Of a DNA stretch of 64,000 nt, positions 52,827-60,192 are shown piece after piece. The stretch is from an uncultured bacterium. GTDB taxonomy: Bacteria > Patescibacteriota > Minisyncoccia > Phycocordibacterales > UBA9973. Numbering within the stretch: position 1 is the stretch's first letter; each line of letters starts with the position of its first letter. Position numbers and translations under genes: made by a program. The notes beneath the pieces were generated by a model. It was not told the origin of the DNA. It ran no database searches and was given only the letters and a program-made list of their open reading frames with translations. Where the stretch lies: NCBI GenBank assembly GCA_937895515.1, contig CALAYS010000077.1:62001-126000 (forward strand), given 5' to 3'.

Positions 52827-52922
52827 GAATTAGGATAGTGCGCCATGCGCAAACTCTTTATCCATTTCACAATGGAGAGCCACTATATAGTCTTTTATTT
52901 ACTATTGTCCTTATCCTATATT

Positions 52923-52995
52923 TGGAGCGGGTATGGGGATTCGAACCCCAACTGCACAGCTTGGAAGGCTGGCGACGTTCCTCACGCTTACCCGC
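52923..52995 (-). tRNA. tRNA-Gly(UCC)
   Basis: 73 nt with encoded CCA. Acceptor GCGGGTA/TACCCGC, anticodon loop CTTCCAA giving UCC, T arm TGGGGTTCGAATCCCCA. Canonical; it abuts the adenylosuccinate-synthetase-like gene. Confidence 0.95.
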
Positions 52996-52996
52996 A

Positions 52997-54190
52997 TTAA
53001 TCATTATATGGAGAAGAAAATTTATAAAATCCATCTAAAGACAACAAATGTTGTAGGACAGAAAGTAAATGATCCATAGTTCTAAAATGAAGAATGTTAA
53101 CATTATCTCTATAATAAGGAACGTTGTCAACATCTTTAATTTGATCAATACAAGTTATTGCTAATTTTGTTGAAACAGCATTATTGTACGGAGCATCATA
53201 CTGAATAAATTTATAAAACAAATGCATATTAAATGGAGTATATTCAATATGTTTTTGCCAATCATTATAAACATTGGTTGTATCAACTACGTCAAAATAC
53301 TTGTCTATAGATTCAGCTTTGAAAGTTTTATCAAAACCATGTCTAGTCATATAGGGTCTTGTGACATAGATTGTTTCATCTACACGAAGATTATATTTTC
53401 TACAAATATTGGTTATATTTATAGATCCAGTACGACTAGGCGTTACATATGGAAAATTACCAAAATGCTCATCCAGCATCAATCCCTGTGCACCTTCAAA
53501 AATAATATTATGATAATAATCAAGCTTATCTAAAGTGATAACATTGCAATAATTAGATGCTATAATATATTGATCAACAAAATTATGTATATAGTCCGGT
53601 CCAATTATTCTCTTGATAAACAATACAAGATCAGCAGGAAACAATTCTTCATTCTTAAGTTTATTATCTGCATAATAATCCTTAACAAATTTAAGATGAA
53701 TCCTTTGAAGTATTTGAGTTGCAATAACAAAATCATTTTCAAAATGACAAGCACGTAAAGACAAAAACGGATCTTCATTTCTACGAATGCATTCATTGAT
53801 ACCCATACCACAAGAACCATGCTTATTTAGTATCGCATTCATTCTGTTTATTGCAATGTCAAATGGGGTGATAACCATTGCATTAGGGTCAAGAAAAAAC
53901 AATGGATTAATATTGAATACAGAAACAAGAGAACTTCTTTCTTTATTAAAAGCAATAGGATCAAAAACACAATATTCAGACCAATAAGTAGCAGCACCAC
54001 GAATTGTTCCAGAACCAAAATGGTGAAACACATGGGAATCACCATCCTTGAATTTTACAGTATGTCCAGCCTGTGCCCCACCATTATATCTAACAACAAT
54101 AGTTTGTCCTTTTAGTTTTTTAACTAAACTATCAACAACACGACCTTTGCCCTCATCACCATATTGAGAGCCAATAACTGCATAATTCAT
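52997..54190 (-). CDS. Adenylosuccinate synthetase-like enzyme (PurA/PurZ superfamily)
   Basis: A 397-residue P-loop GTPase-like ligase. The N-terminus GSQYGDEGKGRVVD keeps the catalytic aspartate of PurA, which phage PurZ enzymes usually lack, and GAQAGHTVKF keeps the histidine. The later IIFEGAQGLMLDEHFGNFPYVTPS is canonical. However, the aspartate-binding TTTGR-type loop is replaced by DTTNVYNDWQ. So it could make adenylosuccinate from IMP or act on dGMP in 2-aminoadenine synthesis; sequence alone does not decide. It lies between tRNA-Gly and a vWA gene. Confidence 0.82.
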   Translation of the reverse strand: MNYAVIGSQYGDEGKGRVVDSLVKKLKGQTIVVRYNGGAQAGHTVKFKDGDSHVFHHFGSGTIRGAATYWSEYCVFDPIAFNKERSSLVSVFNINPLFFLDPNAMVITPFDIAINRMNAILNKHGSCGMGINECIRRNEDPFLSLRACHFENDFVIATQILQRIHLKFVKDYYADNKLKNEELFPADLVLFIKRIIGPDYIHNFVDQYIIASNYCNVITLDKLDYYHNIIFEGAQGLMLDEHFGNFPYVTPSRTGSINITNICRKYNLRVDETIYVTRPYMTRHGFDKTFKAESIDKYFDVVDTTNVYNDWQKHIEYTPFNMHLFYKFIQYDAPYNNAVSTKLAITCIDQIKDVDNVPYYRDNVNILHFRTMDHLLSVLQHLLSLDGFYKFSSPYND

Positions 54191-54206
54191 TATATCTTAA
54201 AACCTT

Positions 54207-55127
54207 TTAAAACCTAACAAGGCCACCAGTGCCAGTATTAGCAACAACACCAGAAATGGCTTTACTAACAACAAGACTAGTATCACCAGACCAACTGCCC
54301 ACAACATCTTTTGAGTTCGCCCCATTTTGCACCTGTAGAATAGAAACAATAACTTCGGAAAGCTTCTTATAGTCGCTAAGAACAATTACATTCTCGCCCA
54401 TTACAGCATTCCAGCCTCTTTTGACATTATCAATACCATACATTTGAACATGTGACCCTTGTTCTACGATAATGTGATAAGGAACATATGATTGACGAAC
54501 CTTGTCAATAATATCAACAAAGGGAACATCAGATTCTGGCTTATAGCCAAAAATAGATTGCACTTGAGCAGCTGTCAAAACAGAAGGAGGCCCTTCATCA
54601 CCAATAGTGAAGATATATCCTTTCTTGCCGCGCTTGAGATAAGAATCACATTTGGTGTGATGTGCAGCAAAGTAATATGGGACATGATAAGATTCAATTT
54701 GATTACCACCACCGCCACAACCACTAAGCCAAAAATCAGACAGGCCATCAGTCAGCTCTTTGCAGCCAGCTTCAAACTGTCCAACTTGAAATGGTGCACG
54801 ATCATATTCAACATCACCAATTCCACAGAATAGAACATGTGGATCGCTAACAGGCTTTCTGTCGTAGATTTCCTTGAACAAATTACCAAGCCCTTCTTTA
54901 ATCATATATTCAGGAATGGCACCCATTGATCCAGTAAAGTCCAATCCAATAATAATTGGAGTAGAATTAGGATTTGCATCAGAATCGCAAGATTCACGCA
55001 TTGTCATCTTTGCAGGATTAATAGAATCCTTAAGAGAGGTTGTTGTAAAAATTTGAGAAGCAGTTTTTGTACTGGTTGTGCTAGTGTGCGTAGTCCAGTC
55101 CGTATATGAAAAACTTGAGTTGCCCAT
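54207..55127 (-). CDS. vWA-like protein with DxTGSMG motif
   Basis: A 306-residue protein. A serine/threonine-rich N-terminus (residues 1-35) precedes PIIIGLDFTGSMGAIPEYM, a variant MIDAS (DxTxS) in a vWA-like domain, with FCGIGDVEYDRAPF and GYIFTIGDEGPP supplying later acidic residues. A GCGGGGN turn and ESYHVPYYFAAHHTKCD lie in between. It is separated by 2 nt from the J-domain gene upstream, so the two are probably made together. Confidence 0.75.
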   Translation of the reverse strand: MGNSSFSYTDWTTHTSTTSTKTASQIFTTTSLKDSINPAKMTMRESCDSDANPNSTPIIIGLDFTGSMGAIPEYMIKEGLGNLFKEIYDRKPVSDPHVLFCGIGDVEYDRAPFQVGQFEAGCKELTDGLSDFWLSGCGGGGNQIESYHVPYYFAAHHTKCDSYLKRGKKGYIFTIGDEGPPSVLTAAQVQSIFGYKPESDVPFVDIIDKVRQSYVPYHIIVEQGSHVQMYGIDNVKRGWNAVMGENVIVLSDYKKLSEVIVSILQVQNGANSKDVVGSWSGDTSLVVSKAISGVVANTGTGGLVRF

Positions 55128-55129
55128 TA

Positions 55130-56143
55130 TTAGGCTCCATTGTGATAGTTAAATAATTGAGAAAAAGTAAGAATAAGATCATGAAACTGTCTTTTGCCAA
55201 AAGACTTTTTAGAAACTTCTGTTTGCCAATCAGTGTAAGAAGCTAGTTTGTTTTTAAAACTAACATTAGATAAAAATGATATAATTTGATCTGGACAATT
55301 AGGATTTTTATAACAATATCCAATACCAGTATTATCACCAATAAGCTTTAATCCAAAAGCCTTTACCAGTGCGATATCAGCCTTCTTATCAACAACTTTA
55401 TTAGTCAAAGACTGCTGTGGATAAAAAATAACTTGAGAAGAATCAAGAGCATGAAGTTTATCATTAGAGGCAAAAAAATAAGCAGATAGATCAATCATCC
55501 TATGTTCTTTTAAATCAACAAAACATAGTGGAATTATAAAACCATTTGCAACAAGATTAGATGCATCAAATAGCATACTTATATCAAATGCTCTACTGAT
55601 AATCCAAAACGCAAGCTTGTAATCATCATGTTGTTTTATATAAGACTTAACAAATTGCAAAGGAACAAAGTTCTTATCAGGCATCTTTATAATCAAGATA
55701 TTATCATTCTTGACTTCATAAATATCTGGAATAATAAAGTTATACTTATCTTTCTTAGATGACTTAATATACTCAGAAACAGTTTTAATATTCTTCTTAA
55801 AATATTCAATCAAAAACTTAGAGTCGTCCGTAAATTCTAACAAGACAGCATTCTTGTCACTATACCAAACAGTACAAAAGGATACAACAACTGAGCATAC
55901 AGATTTAAATCTAGCAGTAGCACCATCCATTCTTGTATATTCAGGACCAGAATAAGAAACTGGATTAGACATTTGGTACAGCTTCATTATATGAATAAAC
56001 ACATCATGAGCAGAAGTATTGGAATTTTTATCTGGATGCCATTCCTTTTGAAGACGCCTAAGAAGCAATTTAGCTTTACCTGGGTCTTCTGGAAATAAAT
56101 CGGAATACATCTTAAAAGATAATATTTGTGTTGAAGTGTACAT
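55130..56143 (-). CDS. J-domain protein with kinase-like C-terminal region
   Basis: A 337-residue protein from the ATG at 56143. Residues ~5-60 form a J domain with the HPD signature (LLRRLQKEWHPDKNSN), which stimulates DnaK-type chaperones. The rest (IPDIYEVKNDNILIIKMPDKNF... LAFWIISRAFDISMLFDASNLVANG... FVDLKEHRMIDLSAY) has a faint resemblance to a protein-kinase fold but lacks a clear HRD/DFG set, so any kinase activity is doubtful. It is coupled to the vWA-like gene. It could redirect host DnaK to a phage target. Confidence 0.68.
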   Translation of the reverse strand: MYTSTQILSFKMYSDLFPEDPGKAKLLLRRLQKEWHPDKNSNTSAHDVFIHIMKLYQMSNPVSYSGPEYTRMDGATARFKSVCSVVVSFCTVWYSDKNAVLLEFTDDSKFLIEYFKKNIKTVSEYIKSSKKDKYNFIIPDIYEVKNDNILIIKMPDKNFVPLQFVKSYIKQHDDYKLAFWIISRAFDISMLFDASNLVANGFIIPLCFVDLKEHRMIDLSAYFFASNDKLHALDSSQVIFYPQQSLTNKVVDKKADIALVKAFGLKLIGDNTGIGYCYKNPNCPDQIISFLSNVSFKNKLASYTDWQTEVSKKSFGKRQFHDLILTFSQLFNYHNGA

Positions 56144-56162
56144 AATTGCAACTATATTATAA

Positions 56163-56249
56163 TGGTGGCCTAAGTGGGACTCGAACCCACACTCCATTGC
56201 TGGAACTGGTACCTTAAACCAGCGCGACTGCCAATTCCGCCATCAGGCC
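56163..56249 (-). tRNA. tRNA-Leu(AAG)
   Basis: 87 nt with encoded CCA. Acceptor GGCCTGA/TTAGGCC, anticodon stem CTGGT/ACCAG with loop TTAAGGT giving AAG, long variable arm, T arm GTGGGTTCGAGTCCCAC. A34 is unusual for bacterial-type tRNAs and could be deaminated to inosine. Confidence 0.82.
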
Positions 56250-56250
56250 A

Positions 56251-56661
56251 TTATTTAGAAACAAGACGATAATAACGTCTCATCGGATCAACGTTAAGAT
56301 AATTAAAGGGGTAATTAATATACCTAAGCAATCTATCTTTAGTCATATAATACTTACCATCCTTAGACATATCCCATAAATTAGATACATCTTTTTTAAC
56401 AGTGGTTATGTGGTCATAGCCGCCATGATCATATTTGTCATAGTGACTACACATACTGCAAGAGCAATACCCAAATACATTATCCAAATACTCTTCAAGA
56501 ACAGGATCTCTGTCAGAAGTATATACTTTATATAATGGTATTTTATTTAGTTTTTGTTTTTCAACAGTACGCATAAGTTTATGCCATCTGTGTTTGTCGT
56601 CTGCTTCACTAACTGAACAAGTAAAGCCATAGACTGGTGTTTTTCTGTAAGATCTAGACAT
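56251..56661 (-). CDS. Hypothetical zinc-binding protein
   Basis: A 136-residue basic protein from the ATG at 56661 (MSRSYRKTPVYG). Cysteines in FGYCSCSMCSHYDKYDHGGYDH could bind zinc; the first part is rich in lysine and arginine (HRWHKLMRTVEKQKLNK). The frame upstream of 56661 runs into tRNA-Gln and is not used. No family recognised. Sits between tRNA-Leu and tRNA-Gln genes. Confidence 0.6.
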   Translation of the reverse strand: MSRSYRKTPVYGFTCSVSEADDKHRWHKLMRTVEKQKLNKIPLYKVYTSDRDPVLEEYLDNVFGYCSCSMCSHYDKYDHGGYDHITTVKKDVSNLWDMSKDGKYYMTKDRLLRYINYPFNYLNVDPMRRYYRLVSK

Positions 56662-56679
56662 AAAAACTCCATAATATTT

Positions 56680-56766
56680 TGGTAGAGAAGGTAGGACTTG
56701 AACCCACATAGATGTAATCATCCGGCAGGATCAAAGCCTGCTGCCATACCATTAGGCGACTTCCCT
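56680..56766 (-). tRNA. tRNA-Gln(UUG) with extra-long variable arm
   Basis: 87 nt with encoded CCA. Acceptor AGGGAAG/CTTCTCT, D arm GCC/GGC, anticodon stem GCAGG/CCTGC with loop CTTTGAT giving UUG. The variable region is about 17 nt and contains a GATG-ATTA-CATC hairpin, a class II feature not expected for tRNA-Gln. Confidence 0.78.
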
Positions 56767-56772
56767 ATAATT

Positions 56773-56848
56773 TGGTAGCCCCGGAGAGGATCAAACTCTC
56801 CTTGCCAGAGTGAAAACCTGGAGTCCTGGTCAACTAGACGACGGGGCC
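56773..56848 (-). tRNA. tRNA-Glu(UUC)
   Basis: 76 nt with encoded CCA. Acceptor GGCCCCG/CGGGGCT, anticodon stem CCAGG/TCTGG with loop TTTTCAC giving UUC, T arm GAGAGTTTGATCCTCTC (TTTGA instead of TTCGA/TTCAA). Confidence 0.88.
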
Positions 56849-56889
56849 ATTGTAAGTTAAGTTGATAATATTTTTTACTACTTATTTAT

Positions 56890-57177
56890 TTAATGTGTTT
56901 CGTAGCCCACACTATTATCAACATAATTTGATTTAATCCTATTAAGAAGTCTAAGACTCATCTTGGCATACTTGGGATTATTAATAGTAACATCTGGAAA
57001 ATCAGATGCAACTAATTTACGTTTAAGTCTATTCTCCAAGCACGAGATACACAACATTCCCGTTTTTGAACCAGCTACAGATATCCATGTATCCGTATTA
57101 ATAAAATAATGTTCACATATTTTGCCAGTATCTATCCGACAATCTAGGCATAAAAATTTAGATCTAGACTTAGACAT
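56890..57177 (-). CDS. Small zinc-finger-like protein
   Basis: A 95-residue basic protein with CLDC near residue 10 and MLCISC near residue 42, a likely four-cysteine zinc site (with C and H in KICEHYF between), followed by a helical basic tail (LRLLNRIKSNY). RBS weak. Between tRNA-Glu and a small basic gene. No family recognised. Confidence 0.58.
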   Translation of the reverse strand: MSKSRSKFLCLDCRIDTGKICEHYFINTDTWISVAGSKTGMLCISCLENRLKRKLVASDFPDVTINNPKYAKMSLRLLNRIKSNYVDNSVGYETH

Positions 57178-57179
57178 AA

Positions 57180-57359
57180 CTATCTCTTTGGATAAATTAT
57201 AAAATCAGAAGGAACCCTATACCAAAAGTGTTGAGATGTTCTTGATATAAGTTCAGCTTTATCTTGTAGAACTAATTTCCTACATCTTTTCCTGGCAGAA
57301 TGTTCTTTAAATGAATATTTAGCCAGACATATTATTTTAGTATTTGATTTGTCAATCAC
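57180..57359 (-). CDS. Small basic protein, GTG start
   Basis: A 59-residue basic protein from the GTG at 57359, which overlaps the TGA of the upstream membrane-protein gene (GTGATTGA). Sequence MIDKSNTKIICLAKYSFKEH continues with a KxxxRKRCRK cluster. An ATG-started reading to 57509 would overlap that gene almost completely and is less likely. Function unknown. Confidence 0.5.
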   Translation of the reverse strand: MIDKSNTKIICLAKYSFKEHSARKRCRKLVLQDKAELISRTSQHFWYRVPSDFIIYPKR

Positions 57360-57546
57360 AAATATCACCCATAGAAGATAGAATATCTCCCAGCGTTTCA
57401 AAAACAGAAATGATAATATCTGGAACATAATAAACAACATAACAGCAAGCATATACAACCAAAGCCATATATGCAGGATAACAAAACAACAATGAGCCAA
57501 TATATGCAATTATCATAATAATGGCAGAAACATTATGAACACTCAT
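57352..57546 (-). CDS. Small membrane protein
   Basis: A 64-residue hydrophobic protein with two predicted transmembrane helices (IIMIIAYIGSLLFCYPAYMALVVY and ACCYVVYYVPDIIISVF) and an acidic C-terminal tail (LGDILSSMGDICD). It would sit in the host inner membrane. RBS TAGGAAA before the ATG. Function unknown. Confidence 0.62.
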   Translation of the reverse strand: MSVHNVSAIIMIIAYIGSLLFCYPAYMALVVYACCYVVYYVPDIIISVFETLGDILSSMGDICD

Positions 57547-57569
57547 AATATGTTTCCTATTTTGGGCAA

Positions 57570-57802
57570 TTAATCAACTTTGGGAAAGTTATTAATACGC
57601 TCTTGAAGAATGCTAGAATAAGCACCCATAATACAAAGCTGAGTATTCAATCTTTGCATTTCGTCTTCTGGAATTGTAGTAGAGCTTGATTCTCCCATAC
57701 CAGCAAGGGTATTAAGAGCAAGAAATTGATAAAGAGATGTCATTTTCTTATCAAGTTCATTTTTTCATCCACGACGCGTTGTTGATGAGGCAGTAAAGCC
57801 AT
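57570..57802 (-). pseudogene. Frameshifted small gene, HQQRVVDEK family (DUF7681-like)
   Basis: From the ATG at 57802 (RBS AAAGGA) the frame reads MALLPHQQRVVDEK and then stops after 20 codons; the family continuation ELDKKMTSLYQFLALNTLAG ... MGAYSSILQERINNF is in the next frame, reached by a -1 shift at an A6 run at about 57759-57764. An ATG at 57743 could start a 57-residue fragment. One A added would restore one ~76-residue protein. Either a real mutation, a sequencing error, or a -1 slip. Confidence 0.7.
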
Positions 57803-57826
57803 AATTAAAATCCTTTCAAATTGTAT

Positions 57827-57911
57827 TGGTGGCCAAGGTCGGACTCGAACCGACACGCTCTTCGAGCACGGAATCTAAATCCGCTGGGTATACCAATTCC
57901 CCTACAAGGCC
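57827..57911 (-). tRNA. tRNA-Leu(UAG)
   Basis: 85 nt with encoded CCA. Acceptor GGCCTTG/CTTGGCC, anticodon stem GCGGA/TCCGT with loop TTTAGAT giving UAG, class II variable arm GCTCGAAGAGC, T arm GTCGGTTCGAGTCCGAC. Confidence 0.93.
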
Positions 57912-57949
57912 ATAAATTTAAAAGTATAAAGAAGAAATTATAAACAGAG

Positions 57950-58020
57950 TTTTTAAGACGGACTCGAACCGAAACCTTCAGCTTTTCAGGCTGACGTTCT
58001 ACCAGTTAAACTATATTCCC
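57950..58020 (-). pseudogene. tRNA-Phe(GAA)-like gene with degenerate acceptor
   Basis: D arm GTT/AAC and a good anticodon stem TCAGC/GCTGA with loop CTGAAAA (GAA) are present, but the 3' acceptor strand TTAAAAA does not pair with 5' GGGAATA, the T stem has two mismatches, and no CCA follows. An intact tRNA-Phe lies at 60459-60533. Probably decayed. Confidence 0.65.
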
Positions 58021-58072
58021 AATTTTGGCGGAAACGAAGTATCTGTTTAAAGCGCAATTATACGTTATTTAT

Positions 58073-58696
58073 TTACTTGCCAGCGTTAACAATAACGCCT
58101 TGCTTGGCAGCATCTGCTTGAGCAATAGCAACACGAGCATCACGTTCCTTCTGAATTTCGGCTTGCAATTGAGCAATTTGAGCAGACAAGAACCCATTAC
58201 GTTCAGCTTGTGCAGTTGTATTTGCTCTAAGAGTAGCAGACTCAACATTATGAGCAGCTTCTTTAGCAGCAAGTTGAGCTTGACAAGCAGAAGAGACACG
58301 AATCTCAGCAGCCTTAACAGCTTCAGCAATTGCTGCATCAACACCAGCCTTAGTGCTAGCAAGTTCAGTCTGAAGATCAGAAATAATCACTGGAGCAACG
58401 GCAACAAGCTTACGAGACTTTAGAAGCTCATCAAAAACCTTGTCTTCATTTTCAAGAACACGAAGACGAAGTTCAGCAACTTGTTCACGTTCTTTTGTAG
58501 TGAATTGATCAGAAAGTGCATTAAGTTCACTTTGCTTAAATTCAATTTCCTGAGCCAACGCAACACTAACATTAGCAATAGTGTTAAGATCAGTAATAGC
58601 TTTTTGTACAGTATCGGCAGCAGTAATAAGTGCCTTGGTGGAACGATCAACTACCGTAAGAGTTTTCTTGACTTCAAGAGTAGCTTGAGCTGTCAT
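58073..58696 (-). CDS. Coiled-coil protein
   Basis: A 207-residue protein that is nearly all helix with heptad-like patterns (LAQEIEFKQSELNALSDQFTTKEREQVAELRLRVLENEDKVFDELL; AQAERNGFLSAQIAQLQAEIQKERDARVAIAQ), rich in A, E, Q and T and with one cysteine. No membrane segment or enzymatic motif. Probably an oligomeric scaffold or DNA-associated coiled coil. Its higher alanine and GC content differ from its neighbours. Confidence 0.66.
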   Translation of the reverse strand: MTAQATLEVKKTLTVVDRSTKALITAADTVQKAITDLNTIANVSVALAQEIEFKQSELNALSDQFTTKEREQVAELRLRVLENEDKVFDELLKSRKLVAVAPVIISDLQTELASTKAGVDAAIAEAVKAAEIRVSSACQAQLAAKEAAHNVESATLRANTTAQAERNGFLSAQIAQLQAEIQKERDARVAIAQADAAKQGVIVNAGK

Positions 58697-58739
58697 ATTT
58701 TTTATCCTAAATTTCTATTATTAAACCGTCAAAGGTATT

Positions 58740-58816
58740 TGGTGGAATTGGTACGACTCGAACGTACGTCCCCGAAGGTTTCCCCACGGTCATCTCCCAG
58801 TTAAAAATACAATTCC
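58740..58816 (-). tRNA. tRNA-like gene with non-canonical anticodon arm
   Basis: 77 nt with encoded CCA, perfect acceptor GGAATTG/CAATTCC and perfect T arm GTACG/CGTAC around TTCGAGT. The region in between (CCGTGGGGAAACCTTCGG) only forms a broken stem with an oversized loop and no U33, so no anticodon can be assigned; GAA or GGG are the nearest readings. Confidence 0.55.
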
Positions 58817-58822
58817 ATTATT

Positions 58823-58898
58823 TGGTGGAAGCATCGGGACTCGAACCCGAAAATGACAGCTTGCAAAGCTGTTGCTGTGCCAATTGAGCCATGCCCCC
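58823..58898 (-). tRNA. tRNA-Ala(UGC)
   Basis: 76 nt with encoded CCA. Acceptor GGGGGCA/TGCTTCC (two G-T pairs), anticodon stem ACAGC/GCTGT with loop TTTGCAA giving UGC, T arm CGGGTTCGAGTCCCG. No G3:U70 check needed beyond the visible pairs; assignment is clear. Confidence 0.92.
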
Positions 58899-58905
58899 AA
58901 ATTAC

Positions 58906-59046
58906 TCAACCACTAGATGTATGAACTTTAAATCCACACTTAGTAGCAATAAACCAGACTCCAAATGCAATGCAAAATAGGACAAGTCCATATATAGTTA
59001 CAATAACATTTAAAGTCTTATTTAAAATTCTTTTTACTAAATTCAT
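58906..59046 (-). CDS. Tiny membrane protein (46 aa)
   Basis: A 46-residue protein whose ATG overlaps the stop of the hydrolase-like gene (ATGA). One transmembrane helix (VIVTIYGLVLFCIAFGVWFIA) follows a basic N-terminus (MNLVKRILNK), so its N-terminus probably faces the cytoplasm. Could help anchor the adjacent ferritin-like protein, which also ends near a membrane helix. Confidence 0.62.
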   Translation of the reverse strand: MNLVKRILNKTLNVIVTIYGLVLFCIAFGVWFIATKCGFKVHTSSG

Positions 59047-59849
59047 TTAATATCTAACATATTTAACCAATGATTTATTAACCATTGAGAATTTTGTCCA
59101 GATGGATGAAACCCTGGTTTAAAATATTCTAAATAATCAAAAATCAAATTCTTAAAAAGCCATCCAATATGAAAACCTGCATTAACAATCTTGAATGGAT
59201 TTAGTAAACGATATTGGTACAACATCCTTAAATAAAAAACAGATACAACTGAAAAGAATACAACAGTAGCAGCAAGCATTACCATAATTCTTATTAAATA
59301 AGAATCTACTTGATCTTGATACACATCAAAGGAAACACATTTATGTTCACATTCTTCAATGGCATGCCATATCCATAATTGCATATAGTTATACATTATA
59401 GAACCATTATGAGAATCATCATCTAATAATTGATGACCCATTATGCCAGTATAATGTTCCAATGCACAGGTTGCAGCTAGCTGAAAACTAGGTGGCAACC
59501 TTCTAGCTATATCTAATATAAATTTTAACTGTTTATCAAAAGAGTTTATATCAATACCAGATACAGCAATAAATTTATTTACACTTTCATGTTCTCTTGT
59601 ATGGAAAGATTCTTGACCAATAAAGCCAGATATCTCTGCAAGCAATTTCTTATCAGTTACATTACTTCTATAATGTTTGACAGAATCAACAAAAAACTTT
59701 TCTCCTTGTGGAAATAGTAAAGATAAACAATTCCAAAACGTAGTTATATAGGGATCATCCTTATAATAATGTTTTATATAAAATGGATTTATATCTACCT
59801 TTCTATTGCGTGGAGGAATTCCCACAGTTGCACCAATAATTTTACTCAT
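59043..59849 (-). CDS. Ferritin-like metal-dependent hydrolase family protein (PF10118)
   Basis: A 268-residue protein of the predicted metal-dependent hydrolase family. The ligand pattern is clear: FIGQESFHTREH near residue 98, CALEHYTGIMGH, and WIWHAIEECEHKCVSFDVY near residue 178 (E-x-x-H repeats of a di-iron site). A membrane helix follows (IMVMLAATVVFFSVVSVFYL, residues ~208-227). Family members act on unknown substrates, possibly lipids. Metabolic-type gene, rare in phages. Confidence 0.85.
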   Translation of the reverse strand: MSKIIGATVGIPPRNRKVDINPFYIKHYYKDDPYITTFWNCLSLLFPQGEKFFVDSVKHYRSNVTDKKLLAEISGFIGQESFHTREHESVNKFIAVSGIDINSFDKQLKFILDIARRLPPSFQLAATCALEHYTGIMGHQLLDDDSHNGSIMYNYMQLWIWHAIEECEHKCVSFDVYQDQVDSYLIRIMVMLAATVVFFSVVSVFYLRMLYQYRLLNPFKIVNAGFHIGWLFKNLIFDYLEYFKPGFHPSGQNSQWLINHWLNMLDIK

Positions 59850-59961
59850 AATATACCCCTGTTAATTGTTACATTGGCTGATGTAACATAGAGTTTATAC
59901 TGATAAAGACATTAGTCAATTATCAATACGGGACATAATTTTGTCTTATTGGGTCAATAAT

Positions 59962-60090
59962 TCATTCACCTTTATCTTCATTGCAATATCCCCATACATA
60001 AATAAGCATAGCGATAGGTACTATAATACCAGCAACAAACATTGCAGATGTCTTAAAAGTTGCCTTAGCAATCTTCTTAACAGTTTTCAT
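59962..60090 (-). CDS. Tiny membrane protein (42 aa)
   Basis: A 42-residue protein starting at ATG 60090 (MKTVKKIAKATFKTSAMFV): basic N-terminus, one transmembrane helix (AMFVAGIIVPIAMLIYVWGY) and an acidic tail (CNEDKGE). The frame extends upstream into tRNA-His and is not used. Resembles the 46-residue membrane protein in layout. RBS not obvious. Confidence 0.55.
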   Translation of the reverse strand: MKTVKKIAKATFKTSAMFVAGIIVPIAMLIYVWGYCNEDKGE

Positions 60091-60107
60091 AAAACAATCC
60101 AACAAAA

Positions 60108-60184
60108 TGGGGTGACCGGTGGGATTCGAACCCACGACGACCGGAATCACAATCCAGGGCTCTACCAACTGAGCTACGGCCAAC
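60108..60184 (-). tRNA. tRNA-His(GUG)
   Basis: 77 nt with encoded CCA. Anticodon stem CTGGA/TCCGG with loop TTGTGAT giving GUG; an extra 5' G faces C73, the tRNA-His identity element. One T-C mismatch at pair 1:72. T arm GTGGGTTCGAATCCCAC. Confidence 0.93.
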
Positions 60185-60192
60185 ACGATACT

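Noticed and set aside
52997..54190. Firm PurZ (2-aminoadenine) call
   Set aside because: The catalytic aspartate of PurA is kept (GDEGKG), so only a superfamily assignment is justified.
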